A stretch of DNA of 64,000 nt, from assembly GCA_030038355.1 (NCBI GenBank), contig JASHPB010000247.1, positions 1 to 64,000 of the forward strand, given 5' to 3'. The notes under the pieces were generated by a model. The model did not search any database. It was given only the letters and a program-made list of their open reading frames with translations, and was not told the origin of the DNA. Position numbers and translations under genes: made by a program. Numbering within the stretch: position 1 is the stretch's first letter; the number at the start of each line of letters is the position of its first letter. The DNA is from Candidatus Binataceae bacterium. Lineage in GTDB: Bacteria; Desulfobacterota; Binatia; Binatales; Binataceae. This document shows positions 10,245 through 19,120 of this stretch, piece by piece.

Positions 10245-10271
10245 AGAAACGGGCGCGACGGGAGCAGAATC

Positions 10272-11087
10272 ATGGCCGACCAGATCGCAATGACGAACCT
10301 CAAGTTGAAGTACGCGAGCCTTGAAGAGGCGCGGCGGATGACGGGGCTGAGGCTCATCCTCGGCGCGTATCCCGTGCCCGGACCGTGGCGCGAGGCGTGC
10401 AAAAGCATCTGCTACGTCAAGAAAATTCCGTACGTGCCGGTCACCGCGGCGGGCAAGGACGGTACCGAGCGCGAGTTGATCGAATGGACGGCGCAGGCGA
10501 GCGCGCCCGTCGCGATCTATAACGACGAACGCCCGCGCTCGACCTGGATCGAACAGCTCTACCTGGCCGAGCGCCTAGCGCCGGAGCCGCGCCTGATTCC
10601 CGCCAACGCCGAAGACCGCGTGTTGATGTTCGGCTACGCGAACGAGATTTGCGGCGAGAATGGATTCGGCTGGAGCAAGCGCCTGCTGATGGCGCGTGCG
10701 GCGCTAATCGATCCCGCCGCCAACGAAGCCATGAAGCGGACCTGGATCCATCTCGGGAAAAAATACGGTTACAGCGAGGAAGCGGCGGCCGGCGCGAAGA
10801 ACAAGATGATCGGAATCCTTAAGATGCTGAACGAGCGCCTCCAGAGCCAGCACGCGAATCGCAGCCGCTACTTTATCGGCAACCAGTTATCTGCCTTGGA
10901 CATCTATTGGTCGACCTTCGCCGCGCTGCTCAAACCGCTGCCGCAGGAGCAATGCCCGATGGCGACGGCGTTCCGCTCGTTCTATCGAGAGACCGACGGC
11001 GAGATCACGGCGGCCCTGTCCGAGCCGCTGCTGCAGCATCGCGATTTCGTCTACCGAGAGCATCTGGAGTTGCCCGTCGTTTTCTAA
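10272..11087 (+). CDS. Glutathione S-transferase-like protein
   Basis: LRLILGAYPVPGPWREACKSICYVKKIPYVPV...; RYFIGNQLSALDIYWSTFAALL GST C-terminal motif. Confidence 0.75.
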   Translation: MADQIAMTNLKLKYASLEEARRMTGLRLILGAYPVPGPWREACKSICYVKKIPYVPVTAAGKDGTERELIEWTAQASAPVAIYNDERPRSTWIEQLYLAERLAPEPRLIPANAEDRVLMFGYANEICGENGFGWSKRLLMARAALIDPAANEAMKRTWIHLGKKYGYSEEAAAGAKNKMIGILKMLNERLQSQHANRSRYFIGNQLSALDIYWSTFAALLKPLPQEQCPMATAFRSFYRETDGEITAALSEPLLQHRDFVYREHLELPVVF

Positions 11088-11099
11088 GATCGCGGCCCA

Positions 11100-12116
11100 C
11101 TATCGATACTCGTCGCCACAGTCGCCGATAAGCCGCATCAAGTCGCGCGACTTGGCGAGCACGGCGGCGATCGCGCGCCGATCCTCGTCGTCGAGAGCGA
11201 ATTGGAAGACACGAACATTGTCTGCAATATGCTCCGCGACGCTGAGCCGCGCACCGACGATCACACCTCCAACCGCGGGCCGATCGAGAATGTAGCGAAC
11301 TCCCACGTTGGCGATACTCACGCCATGCTGGTCAGCTGTCGACTTCAGCACGGAAAGCAATTCCTGAAAGAGACTCCATCCGCCCCACGCGTCGATCATG
11401 TTCTTGTATTTCTGCAGCGACGCGGTGTTGAGCTCAGAGCGCCCGGGCTCGGGACGGCCCAAATATTTTTCCGACAGCAATCCTCCGAGGACAGTGCCGT
11501 AGGTGAGCAGCGTGATGCCGTGATCGAGGCAATAGGGCCCCATCTTCACTTCAGGCCGCAAATCAACGAGCGAATACTGAACCTGGTTCGAGACGATACG
11601 AATGTCGTTATCGATGATGGTTCTCAGGCGTTCGGTGTCGAAGTTGGTTAGCGCTAGATGGTTAATCTTACCCTCGTGCTGGAGACCCGTCATGTGCTTC
11701 AACGCGTCGAGGTAGCTTTGATCGTCGTAGTCCCACCAGTGAAACTGCAGGAGATCGAGGCGCTCGACGTTCATTCGCCGGAGTGAGCGGTTGATCGCGT
11801 CTTCGACGATTCGCCGCGTTATCGCTCCAGGTCTCGGCACCCACTTGGTAAAGGCCTGGATTTCATTGAGACGATCGGCGCCGAAGCGCGCGATGAAGCG
11901 GCGCCGGAATGCGCCAATCAAATCTTCCGCAGGTCCGTAGTGATCGGCAAGGTCCCACGTCGTGAGGCCGGTCCCATGGTAGTCGAACATCTGGGTAACG
12001 GCCCGTTCCGCATCGATCGAGCCGTGCGCGCCCGAGACTTGCCACAGGCCGTTCAGCACACGGCAGATCGTCATGTCAGGGGTGAATCGAAAACGGCTAG
12101 ATTCGGGCAGCGACAT
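11100..12116 (-). CDS. Aldo/keto reductase
   Basis: TTWDLADHYGPAEDLIGAF, LDLLQFHWWDY, HLALTNFDTERL, QVQYSLVDLRP, LTYGTVLGGLLSEKYLG. Confidence 0.9.
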   Translation of the reverse strand: MSLPESSRFRFTPDMTICRVLNGLWQVSGAHGSIDAERAVTQMFDYHGTGLTTWDLADHYGPAEDLIGAFRRRFIARFGADRLNEIQAFTKWVPRPGAITRRIVEDAINRSLRRMNVERLDLLQFHWWDYDDQSYLDALKHMTGLQHEGKINHLALTNFDTERLRTIIDNDIRIVSNQVQYSLVDLRPEVKMGPYCLDHGITLLTYGTVLGGLLSEKYLGRPEPGRSELNTASLQKYKNMIDAWGGWSLFQELLSVLKSTADQHGVSIANVGVRYILDRPAVGGVIVGARLSVAEHIADNVRVFQFALDDEDRRAIAAVLAKSRDLMRLIGDCGDEYR

Positions 12117-12170
12117 TTCATTTGGACGATAGAGATTAGTCCCGCGCGGTACAACTTGCCTGATTGGTGG

Positions 12171-15068
12171 CTATCCTAGCGCGCCGATCTCATAGGTGAT
12201 TGCCGTTCCGATCCGCCGCGCCAAATCAAACAGTTTGAGCATCGGCCCGAACAGAGCTTCATGCTCGATTGCGTAAGAGAACGCCGGCTCGGGACGATAG
12301 CCGGTCTTCTCGCCGTAATCATCGTTCATGTCCACCGCGCCGCTGTCGTTGGGGAAGATTCGCCGCAGGCGCTCGACCGCGGCCGGTACGTCCATCTCAA
12401 AAATGCGCTCCACGATATCGTCGCGCGTTACTCCAAGCTGTGGACCGAAGTTCGGAATGTCCATCGTGAGCAGACAAATGCGCTGGATCACGGCGACGCG
12501 GATCGCATGCAGCAATATCAGACGCCTGCGCTGTGGCGTCGCAGCGGGCTGGACCGCCTGCAGCAGTGAGAATTCGTCACCTTGCAGACGGCGCACGAGG
12601 CGTGCGAGGCGATCGTAACTATCGAGCCGCCCGGTGAGCGCTGCGAGATCGCGCAGCGCTTTCACTCGCCGCGGCCGGCGCGCACGTCCCGCGCCGTCAA
12701 GCCACATCGACGGATTCACGATATTGACGTAGGCGCGCAACACGTCGAGCTCCGAGCGATCGAGAGCCGCGGCGACCATACGCATCGCGCGGCCGAAGCG
12801 CGCCGATCGCTCGCACATCGCGCGAAACATCTCGGGGTCTTTCGACACCGCGCGGCCCGCGCCGTAGAGGGTGATCGCCATGAAGCCGAGTTGCTGCAAA
12901 ATCGCGTTGTTGGTAATTGCCCTGATCTGCGACGGATGCTCGATTTTGATCTGCCGCTTCCACCCTTCCGTCTCGCGCGCGACCGGCCGCGATCCGGTCC
13001 GATAAAGCAGGTTCGAACCGAAGAGGCTGAGCAGGGCGGCGTAATCGGGATCGTTCACGAGGCTGGTAAAGTCCTGCTGCACTGTCGCAAAAAATTCTGC
13101 GACATAATCGGGCGCTGCGTAAATCGGATCGTTGGCGGCCTCATCACTCACATCGAAGGTGAAACTTAGAATCTGCCGGATGCTCGCGATCGCGGCGGCG
13201 GGATTGAGGAACAACAGGTCGCCGTCGCCGCCCTGGAAGCTGACCTCTTCCTTGACTCGAAGTCCGCGATGCTCGAACTCTGCTCGGCTAACCGGCGGAG
13301 CGGCGTAGCGGAGGCGATCGGCGAGAGTTAGCGGATGGCCACCGCGCCCGATCGACTCGCCATGAGTATTGAAGAGAATGACGTCGAGGTTGTTCAACCC
13401 GTGGCGTTCGAGCAGCTGCGCAAGCCTGATTCTGAGGCGCTCGATTCTGAACGTGGCAGCCAGTTGCCCGATGAATCGGCCCGAATCTGAAAAACCGAAT
13501 TGCACGGCAATCCGTCCCTGGCGTTCGAGCCACGCGCGATAGTGCGGACTTCGAAGCGCCTCGTCGATAACGCGTTCGCCGCGCTCGAACGCCTCCTCAG
13601 TCTCGAACAGCGGCGAAATTTCGATTCGGTCTTCGACGCCAAAGAGGCGCGCGCAGTAAAGCGCCGCAAGCAGCGTGAAGCCGGTCTCGGTTTCCGCGAT
13701 CAAAAAACGGATGGGAGTCTCGGCGTCGACGAACTTGAGAATCTGCGCCACGGCCATCATCAGGCGCTTTGCTGACGCGCGCTCCTCCATCAGCGATCGA
13801 AAGCTGATCGCTTGCGGGCGCACGCGGCCGAGCCAGTCATTGATCGTGCTGATATACGAGCGCCGATTGCTGGGATCATTCGGCTCGGTCTCGAGCCCGA
13901 CCTGCCGCCGCACCGCGTTGTGCAGTTGCGACGCATTGAGACGCACGTGGATATGCGCGAGACCAAGGCCTTGGGCCTTGAGACTCGCACGCAGCACGAG
14001 CAGCGCCTCGCGCGCATCGTCGTCGGGCGCGGCATTGAGGGCCTCGTCGATCAACGCGAAGAGCGGCAGCGAGTTCGTCAGCGCCAGGTCACGGCCCGAG
14101 ACCATCGCTCGCGCGAACACCGCTGTGCTTGTGGGATCGCGCTCAGAGTCCGCGAGCAGTTCGAGCTGATGCGCGACGGTTGCGATGGCGGTATCGAGTT
14201 TGACGCTGAGTGCTTCGCATGCGCGGTGAAAATCCGCGCTGCCTGAATCCTGAATCGCGTCGACCCTGGCGCGATAGCGTTGCAGCATCGCGAGCTTGTC
14301 GCGGAGGCGTGCTGCGAAAGTCCGCGTCCAGGTCACGTCCGTACGGCCATCCTGATCGTAGCCGACCCACGACGCGAGCGTTATCAGGCGCGGTTCGAGC
14401 TTCATCCAATGCTCCGGCCAATGCTCGCGCGCGATGCGCAGGGCCGTTCGATTCACCGCGTCGAGTGCGTCGTGCGCGTGATTGAGTGCTTCAGTCGCCC
14501 ACTCGTGCTCGACCTCCAAAGAAATATCCGCCGGCGGCCGATGCTCTGCGTGGAGCACCGCACTGGTGAGCTCGTCGCGCGCTTCATGCTCGAGAGTCAG
14601 TCCGCTGATCGTCTGTCCGGTCGCGAGTTCGACCAGCTTGTGGGCCAGTTCGAGGGGGACCGAAAACGTGGGATGAGCAGTAAAGACCGCGCCGAACTTG
14701 GTGCGGCGCATTGCGGAGTTGAATTCATCAAAACTAGCCGTGTGTGCCTGCCGTTCGAGCAGCTCGCGAATTGCGCGCAGATTTGCGGGAGCGGAAATTT
14801 CGCCGAGGTAGCTGGCGAGGCGATGCGCGCGGTCGCGAAAGGCTTCGAGCGTCAGTTCCGCGACGATTCGCTCAAGGCCGTTCACGTCGAGTTCGCCGCG
14901 GTCGATGCTCAGAGTCAGATCGAGCGCGAAGAGCAGAATCGGATTGCTGTACGGATCGCCAGCGGCATGTGCCTTTATCCGGTCGAGGGTTACGGCGAGG
15001 CTGCGAGCGTCAATCGCAGTTGGCGAATTGATTTCGTTCGCAATCGAACCGGAAGTGGTAGTCGCCAT
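12171..15068 (-). CDS. Phosphoenolpyruvate carboxylase-family protein, divergent
   Basis: Full-length PEPC-like layout: FTAHPTF, VGYDQDGRTDVTW, SPLFETEEAF, FGFSDSGRFIGQ, LFNTHGESIGRGGHP, IRAITNNAILQQLG; several canonical active-site residues differ. Confidence 0.82.
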   Translation of the reverse strand: MATTTSGSIANEINSPTAIDARSLAVTLDRIKAHAAGDPYSNPILLFALDLTLSIDRGELDVNGLERIVAELTLEAFRDRAHRLASYLGEISAPANLRAIRELLERQAHTASFDEFNSAMRRTKFGAVFTAHPTFSVPLELAHKLVELATGQTISGLTLEHEARDELTSAVLHAEHRPPADISLEVEHEWATEALNHAHDALDAVNRTALRIAREHWPEHWMKLEPRLITLASWVGYDQDGRTDVTWTRTFAARLRDKLAMLQRYRARVDAIQDSGSADFHRACEALSVKLDTAIATVAHQLELLADSERDPTSTAVFARAMVSGRDLALTNSLPLFALIDEALNAAPDDDAREALLVLRASLKAQGLGLAHIHVRLNASQLHNAVRRQVGLETEPNDPSNRRSYISTINDWLGRVRPQAISFRSLMEERASAKRLMMAVAQILKFVDAETPIRFLIAETETGFTLLAALYCARLFGVEDRIEISPLFETEEAFERGERVIDEALRSPHYRAWLERQGRIAVQFGFSDSGRFIGQLAATFRIERLRIRLAQLLERHGLNNLDVILFNTHGESIGRGGHPLTLADRLRYAAPPVSRAEFEHRGLRVKEEVSFQGGDGDLLFLNPAAAIASIRQILSFTFDVSDEAANDPIYAAPDYVAEFFATVQQDFTSLVNDPDYAALLSLFGSNLLYRTGSRPVARETEGWKRQIKIEHPSQIRAITNNAILQQLGFMAITLYGAGRAVSKDPEMFRAMCERSARFGRAMRMVAAALDRSELDVLRAYVNIVNPSMWLDGAGRARRPRRVKALRDLAALTGRLDSYDRLARLVRRLQGDEFSLLQAVQPAATPQRRRLILLHAIRVAVIQRICLLTMDIPNFGPQLGVTRDDIVERIFEMDVPAAVERLRRIFPNDSGAVDMNDDYGEKTGYRPEPAFSYAIEHEALFGPMLKLFDLARRIGTAITYEIGALG

Positions 15069-15307
15069 CGCAGTGGCGATGATCGTGCACCTTCCTTCGA
15101 CCTATGGCCACGGCGCGGTATCCGCCAGGGAGCTAGGGTGATGATTTACGGTTCTGCTCGCTCTCTGAATCGTCAACCCTCTTGGATAGCCGGCTCTAGC
15201 TCATGAGGATGGTTTGATGGGCGTCGAGAATTGTTCCCAGCTTGGCGCCCTGTGGACTTTCGCACGACTGCAGCACCCGCGCCGAAAACTGCTACACAAT
15301 TCTGGCC

Positions 15308-15546
15308 CTACTTATCGTCGAAACAACAGAAGATTTGTCCGTCCGGTGTACATCCCACGTAATGCGGGCTCGCGGAGCCGTTTCGCGTTTCTTCTTCTCC
15401 CTGGATGAAGCAAGCCAACCGCCCTCGTTGTTTACCCACGTCGAATTGCAATTGGATCCGTTCGCCGGCGGCAAAGCATGAACAGACGAAGCATCAAAGG
15501 CCAGCGTCGATAGCAAGATCAACCCTGCGACACGTAGGCGATCCAT
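15308..15546 (-). pseudogene. Small secreted Cys-rich protein with an apparent frameshift
   Basis: Signal peptide MDRLRVAGLILLSTLAFDASSVHALPPANGSNCNSTWVNNEGG; switching frame near 15410 gives LACFIQGEEETRNGSASPHYVGCTPDGQIFCCFDDK* with evenly spaced Cys, whereas the called frame continues into a Lys/Arg-rich unrelated tail. Confidence 0.45.
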
Positions 15547-15628
15547 GAACCTGCTGGTGGCGATGAGGAGACATCGTCACCCTTTCGTGGTGGTCTCATT
15601 TTTCCTCCTTCGAAAAACGCATCCCTCG

Positions 15629-16390
15629 CTATCGTGAAAGGTAGCCGCCGTCCACGATTAGCGGGCATCCAGTGACGAACGACGATTCGTCGGAGGCGAG
15701 GAAAAGGATCGCGTTGGCAATTTCCTCGGGCTGTGCGTTGCGTCCGATCGGTTCGGCGCGGGAAGCCTGGCGCCAGAAGGCGTCGTGTTCCTCTTTCGTC
15801 GGCCGCTTCAAAATGTTGGTCTCGACATTGCCGGGGCATACGCAGTTGACGCGGATGCCGTCGGGCGCATAGCGTGACGCGAGCGACGTGGTGAGCTGGC
15901 GCACGCCGGCCTTCGTGATGTTGTAGGCGAAGGTGCTGCCGCCCTCCATTTCCTGTCCGATGTACGAAGAGATCGATGCGAGGTTTACGATCGATCCTCG
16001 CTTCTGCGCGAGCATGTGCGGGATGACGTGTTTGCAGCAGAGAAACATGCTCTTCAGGTTGGTGTCCATCAGGCGGTCCCATTCTTCGACCGTCGTGTCG
16101 GTGATTTCCCGCACCACGTGGATACCTGCGTTGTTGACGAGTACGTCGATTCGGCCGAAGGCGCTGATGGCAACGCGGGCGAGCCGGCGCGCGGTGTCCT
16201 CCTCGGTCACGCTGCCGACGGCGCCGCGGCTCCGCTCCTTTCCGCTCTCTGCCAGCACCGCGTTCAGCCCGACCTCGTCGATGTCATTGAGAATCAGGCG
16301 CGCTCCTTCGCGTGCGAAAAGGATTGCCGTCGCGCGGCCGATGCCACTCGCCGAGCCGGTGATGATTGCCACTTTGTCTTGAAGCCGCAC
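15629..16390 (-). CDS. SDR family oxidoreductase
   Basis: VAIITGSASGIGRATA, LVNNAGIHV, YNITKAGVRQLT, ILFLASDESSFVTGCPLIVDGGYLSR. Confidence 0.93.
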   Translation of the reverse strand: MRLQDKVAIITGSASGIGRATAILFAREGARLILNDIDEVGLNAVLAESGKERSRGAVGSVTEEDTARRLARVAISAFGRIDVLVNNAGIHVVREITDTTVEEWDRLMDTNLKSMFLCCKHVIPHMLAQKRGSIVNLASISSYIGQEMEGGSTFAYNITKAGVRQLTTSLASRYAPDGIRVNCVCPGNVETNILKRPTKEEHDAFWRQASRAEPIGRNAQPEEIANAILFLASDESSFVTGCPLIVDGGYLSR

Positions 16391-16518
16391 GATTCGCCTC
16401 CGTTTTGCGCCAGGCACAACGCACATTTCGATCGCAGTTGGATCTCGTCATACAGCATCGATCCGACGCCCCGGTTTGACAAGTAAAAAGTCGTTCACTA
16501 TGCTCGCGATGTAATCAG

Positions 16519-16534
16519 GTAAACGTTCGTTTAC
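16519..16534. promoter_or_regulatory. Candidate TetR-type operator palindrome GTAAACG-TT-CGTTTAC in a divergent promoter
   Basis: Perfect 7-bp inverted repeat with 2-nt spacer between the SDR (-) and LLM oxidoreductase (+) genes. Confidence 0.5.
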
Positions 16535-16605
16535 CACGAGTCGAGGTGGTGGTCGCGCGCCGCTCCTCACGTGCCGGGGTATCTAGCCCAAAGGAAGGCC
16601 AATCG

Positions 16606-17757
16606 ATGGAATTCGCGTTACAGTACGAGATTCAGCGCAGCCGTCCGCATTACGACGGTTTTATGTACGACATCTACCACCAGGCCACAGAGCAAGTGAA
16701 ACTCGCTGACCGCCTCGGCTATCACTCGGTCTGGACGGTGGAGCATCACTTCCTCAACGAATGGTCGTACTCATCGGCGCCCGAAGTATGGTACGGAGCG
16801 CTCAGCCAGCTGACGAAGCAGATTCGCCTCGGTCACGGCGTTTGCCTTCTGCCGATTCCATTCAACCACCCGGCGCGCGTCGCGGAGCGAATTGCCGTGC
16901 TCGATATCATGTCGAATGGACGTGTCGAGTTCGGCAGCGGCCGCTCGATCACCGAGGCCGAACTCGACGGCTTCCAGGTGCATCCGGAGGACTCGAAGCC
17001 GATGTGGGAGGAGGCGATCGCGGCGATTCCCAAGATGTGGACCCAGCCGACGTTCTCGTGGGACGGCAAGTATTTCAAGATGCCGGAGCGCGAAGTGATT
17101 CCGAAGCCGGTCCAGAAACCGCATCCTCCAATATGGGTCGCTGCCACGCAACCGACGACATGGGAAACCGCGGGCCGCAAAGGTATCGGTGCGCTCGGCT
17201 TCGGAATCTCCGAGCCGGGAGTGCTCGAGAAGCTGGTCGGCACCTATAAGAAGGCAATCAAGAACTGCGAGCCGGTAGGATCGTTCGTCAACGATCGCAC
17301 CGCGGCAGCTACGGTCTGCGTCTGCGCGCCGACTCGCGAAGAGGCGAAGGTGCTCGGCAAGGATGCGATCGATTTCACGACGCGAAAGGGCGCGGAACTT
17401 TTCACGCCCTTCGCCAACCGCGAAGTGAAGGGTTACGAATACTACAAGAAAATGGCGGAGCAGGCGGTCGCGCTCGGCGACTATCGGCTTTCGCTCGCAG
17501 ACATGGAGAAGCGAATCGAGGCCGGTGCGGTGATGGTCGGCGATCCCGACGACTGCCTCAAGGTCGCGAAGATGTACGAATCTGCAGGCGTCGATCTGCT
17601 GCTGATGCTGGTACAGGTCGCCGCTCTGCCGCATGAAAAGGTGATGCAAACGATCGAGCTGATTGGCAAGTACGTGACGCCGAAGCTGAGCTCGCGCAGC
17701 AAGACGCTACAGGCGGAAGCATCGCCGGCGGCTCGCCAAGCGGGTGAGAAGAATTGA
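16606..17757 (+). CDS. LLM class flavin-dependent oxidoreductase
   Basis: DRLGYHSVWTVEHHFLNEWSYSSAPEVWYGALSQLTKQIRLGHGVCLLP, RVAERIAVLDIMSNGRVEFGSGRS. Confidence 0.92.
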   Translation: MEFALQYEIQRSRPHYDGFMYDIYHQATEQVKLADRLGYHSVWTVEHHFLNEWSYSSAPEVWYGALSQLTKQIRLGHGVCLLPIPFNHPARVAERIAVLDIMSNGRVEFGSGRSITEAELDGFQVHPEDSKPMWEEAIAAIPKMWTQPTFSWDGKYFKMPEREVIPKPVQKPHPPIWVAATQPTTWETAGRKGIGALGFGISEPGVLEKLVGTYKKAIKNCEPVGSFVNDRTAAATVCVCAPTREEAKVLGKDAIDFTTRKGAELFTPFANREVKGYEYYKKMAEQAVALGDYRLSLADMEKRIEAGAVMVGDPDDCLKVAKMYESAGVDLLLMLVQVAALPHEKVMQTIELIGKYVTPKLSSRSKTLQAEASPAARQAGEKN

Positions 17758-17789
17758 ACCTGCAGATTCGCCATCAGCTGGGTACCTCA

Positions 17790-17890
17790 GACTTTCCTTC
17801 CCTTGGAGGAAGGGTTAGGTCGGATTCCGTGATCGGCTTTCAGAGTCAATAGACTCAACCTGACCTCCAGCCCCTTCCCGCCTCGGTAAG
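17790..17890. repeat. Intergenic nested inverted repeat (copy B)
   Basis: cttcccttggaggaagggttaggtcgg ... caacctgacctccagccccttcccgcctcggtaagggg; resembles 50219-50330. Confidence 0.45.
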
Positions 17891-17986
17891 GGGGAGCCGC
17901 GATGAGGCGACGATTAAAGTCGTGAATTCAATTTTCTTCATGGACGCTAAACGAACAGGGTAATAGCGATCGAAGGAGCACGAGCG

Positions 17987-19114
17987 ATGGCATCGAACGA
18001 AATCGTCGTTGACGCGGATGGCCACATCCTCGAACCGCCCGACCTTTGGGAGAATTATCTCGAGGACCAATATAAATCTCGCGCGATCAAGATCGTCAAG
18101 AACGACAAAGGCCTCGAGTGCCTCGAGTACGACGGCAAGCTGTCGCAGCAGGCGCAGCCTGGGTTCCTCAGCGCGCTCGGCGGGATGGGCCGTGGGCAAG
18201 ACGAGCTGCGCCCGAACGCCGAACGCACCTACGTGAACTGCGCGCCGTTCGGATCGATGGACGCGCGTGAGCGCGTCGAACTGCTCGATCGCGAGAACCT
18301 CGCCAAAGCCGTGCTCTATCCGACGCTCGGAATCCTGTGGGAGTCCGAAGTCGATGACGTCGAACTCTCGCAGGCCTACTGCCGCGCTTACAATCGATGG
18401 ATCGCGGAATTCTGTCGTCCCTACAGCGATCGGCTGATTCCGATCGCGCATCTGTCGCTCGGCGATCCCGCTGCGGCCGCCGATGAGCTCCGACGCGCAG
18501 TCAAAGATGGATGCCGCGGGGCGTTCGTCGCACCGTTCACGATCACGCGCAAGCCGCATGGTCATCCGGATCACAATCCCGTCTTCGCGGCGGCTGAGGA
18601 ACTCGACGTTCCGCTGGCCCTTCATCCGACGTTCGAGCCGAAGGGACTCAACCGCGCGCGCTTTCACGGCATGGAGCGTATGCCGCTGCTCGGAGTGATG
18701 GCATCGGTCATTCTGCAGCAACCGCTCACTACGTTCTTCCAGTTCGCGGTTTTCGATCAGTTTCCGAAGCTCAAGCTGGTCGTTCTCGAATCAGGTTCGT
18801 CGTGGCTTGGCTTCTGGATGGATCGGATGGACGAAGGATACGAAACCTGGATGGGCGCGACGACTGGGCTGAAGAAGAAGCCGAGTGAGTACGTGCGCAA
18901 CCAGGTCTGGATCTCGGGCGATCCGGACGAACAGGCGACCGCCTACGTCATCGATTATGTCGGCCGCGATCGCTTCTTCTGGGCCAGCGACTTCCCCCAT
19001 CCTGACCACGGTGGCAAATATCTCGAAGCGCTGGAGCGGATGGTCGCGCCGATGTCGCCAGAAGCGCGGCGCGGAGTCGTAGGTGACAATGTGATGAAGT
19101 GCTATAATCTGTAG
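17987..19114 (+). CDS. Amidohydrolase family (amidohydrolase_2-type)
   Basis: VDADGHILEPPDLWENYLEDQYK ... RFFWASDFPHPDHGGKY; closely related to the next gene. Confidence 0.9.
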   Translation: MASNEIVVDADGHILEPPDLWENYLEDQYKSRAIKIVKNDKGLECLEYDGKLSQQAQPGFLSALGGMGRGQDELRPNAERTYVNCAPFGSMDARERVELLDRENLAKAVLYPTLGILWESEVDDVELSQAYCRAYNRWIAEFCRPYSDRLIPIAHLSLGDPAAAADELRRAVKDGCRGAFVAPFTITRKPHGHPDHNPVFAAAEELDVPLALHPTFEPKGLNRARFHGMERMPLLGVMASVILQQPLTTFFQFAVFDQFPKLKLVVLESGSSWLGFWMDRMDEGYETWMGATTGLKKKPSEYVRNQVWISGDPDEQATAYVIDYVGRDRFFWASDFPHPDHGGKYLEALERMVAPMSPEARRGVVGDNVMKCYNL

Positions 19115-19120
19115 GTTAAC

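Noticed and set aside
12990-13030. tRNA-like string GGTTCGAAC
   Set aside because: Inside PEPC coding sequence with no cloverleaf context; no tRNA supported in the window.
12261-15206. Several long plus-strand ORFs (12582..13169, 13675..14169, 14280..15206 etc.)
   Set aside because: Antisense to the PEPC-like gene; Arg/Ser/His-rich shadow ORFs expected in high-GC DNA, no family signal.
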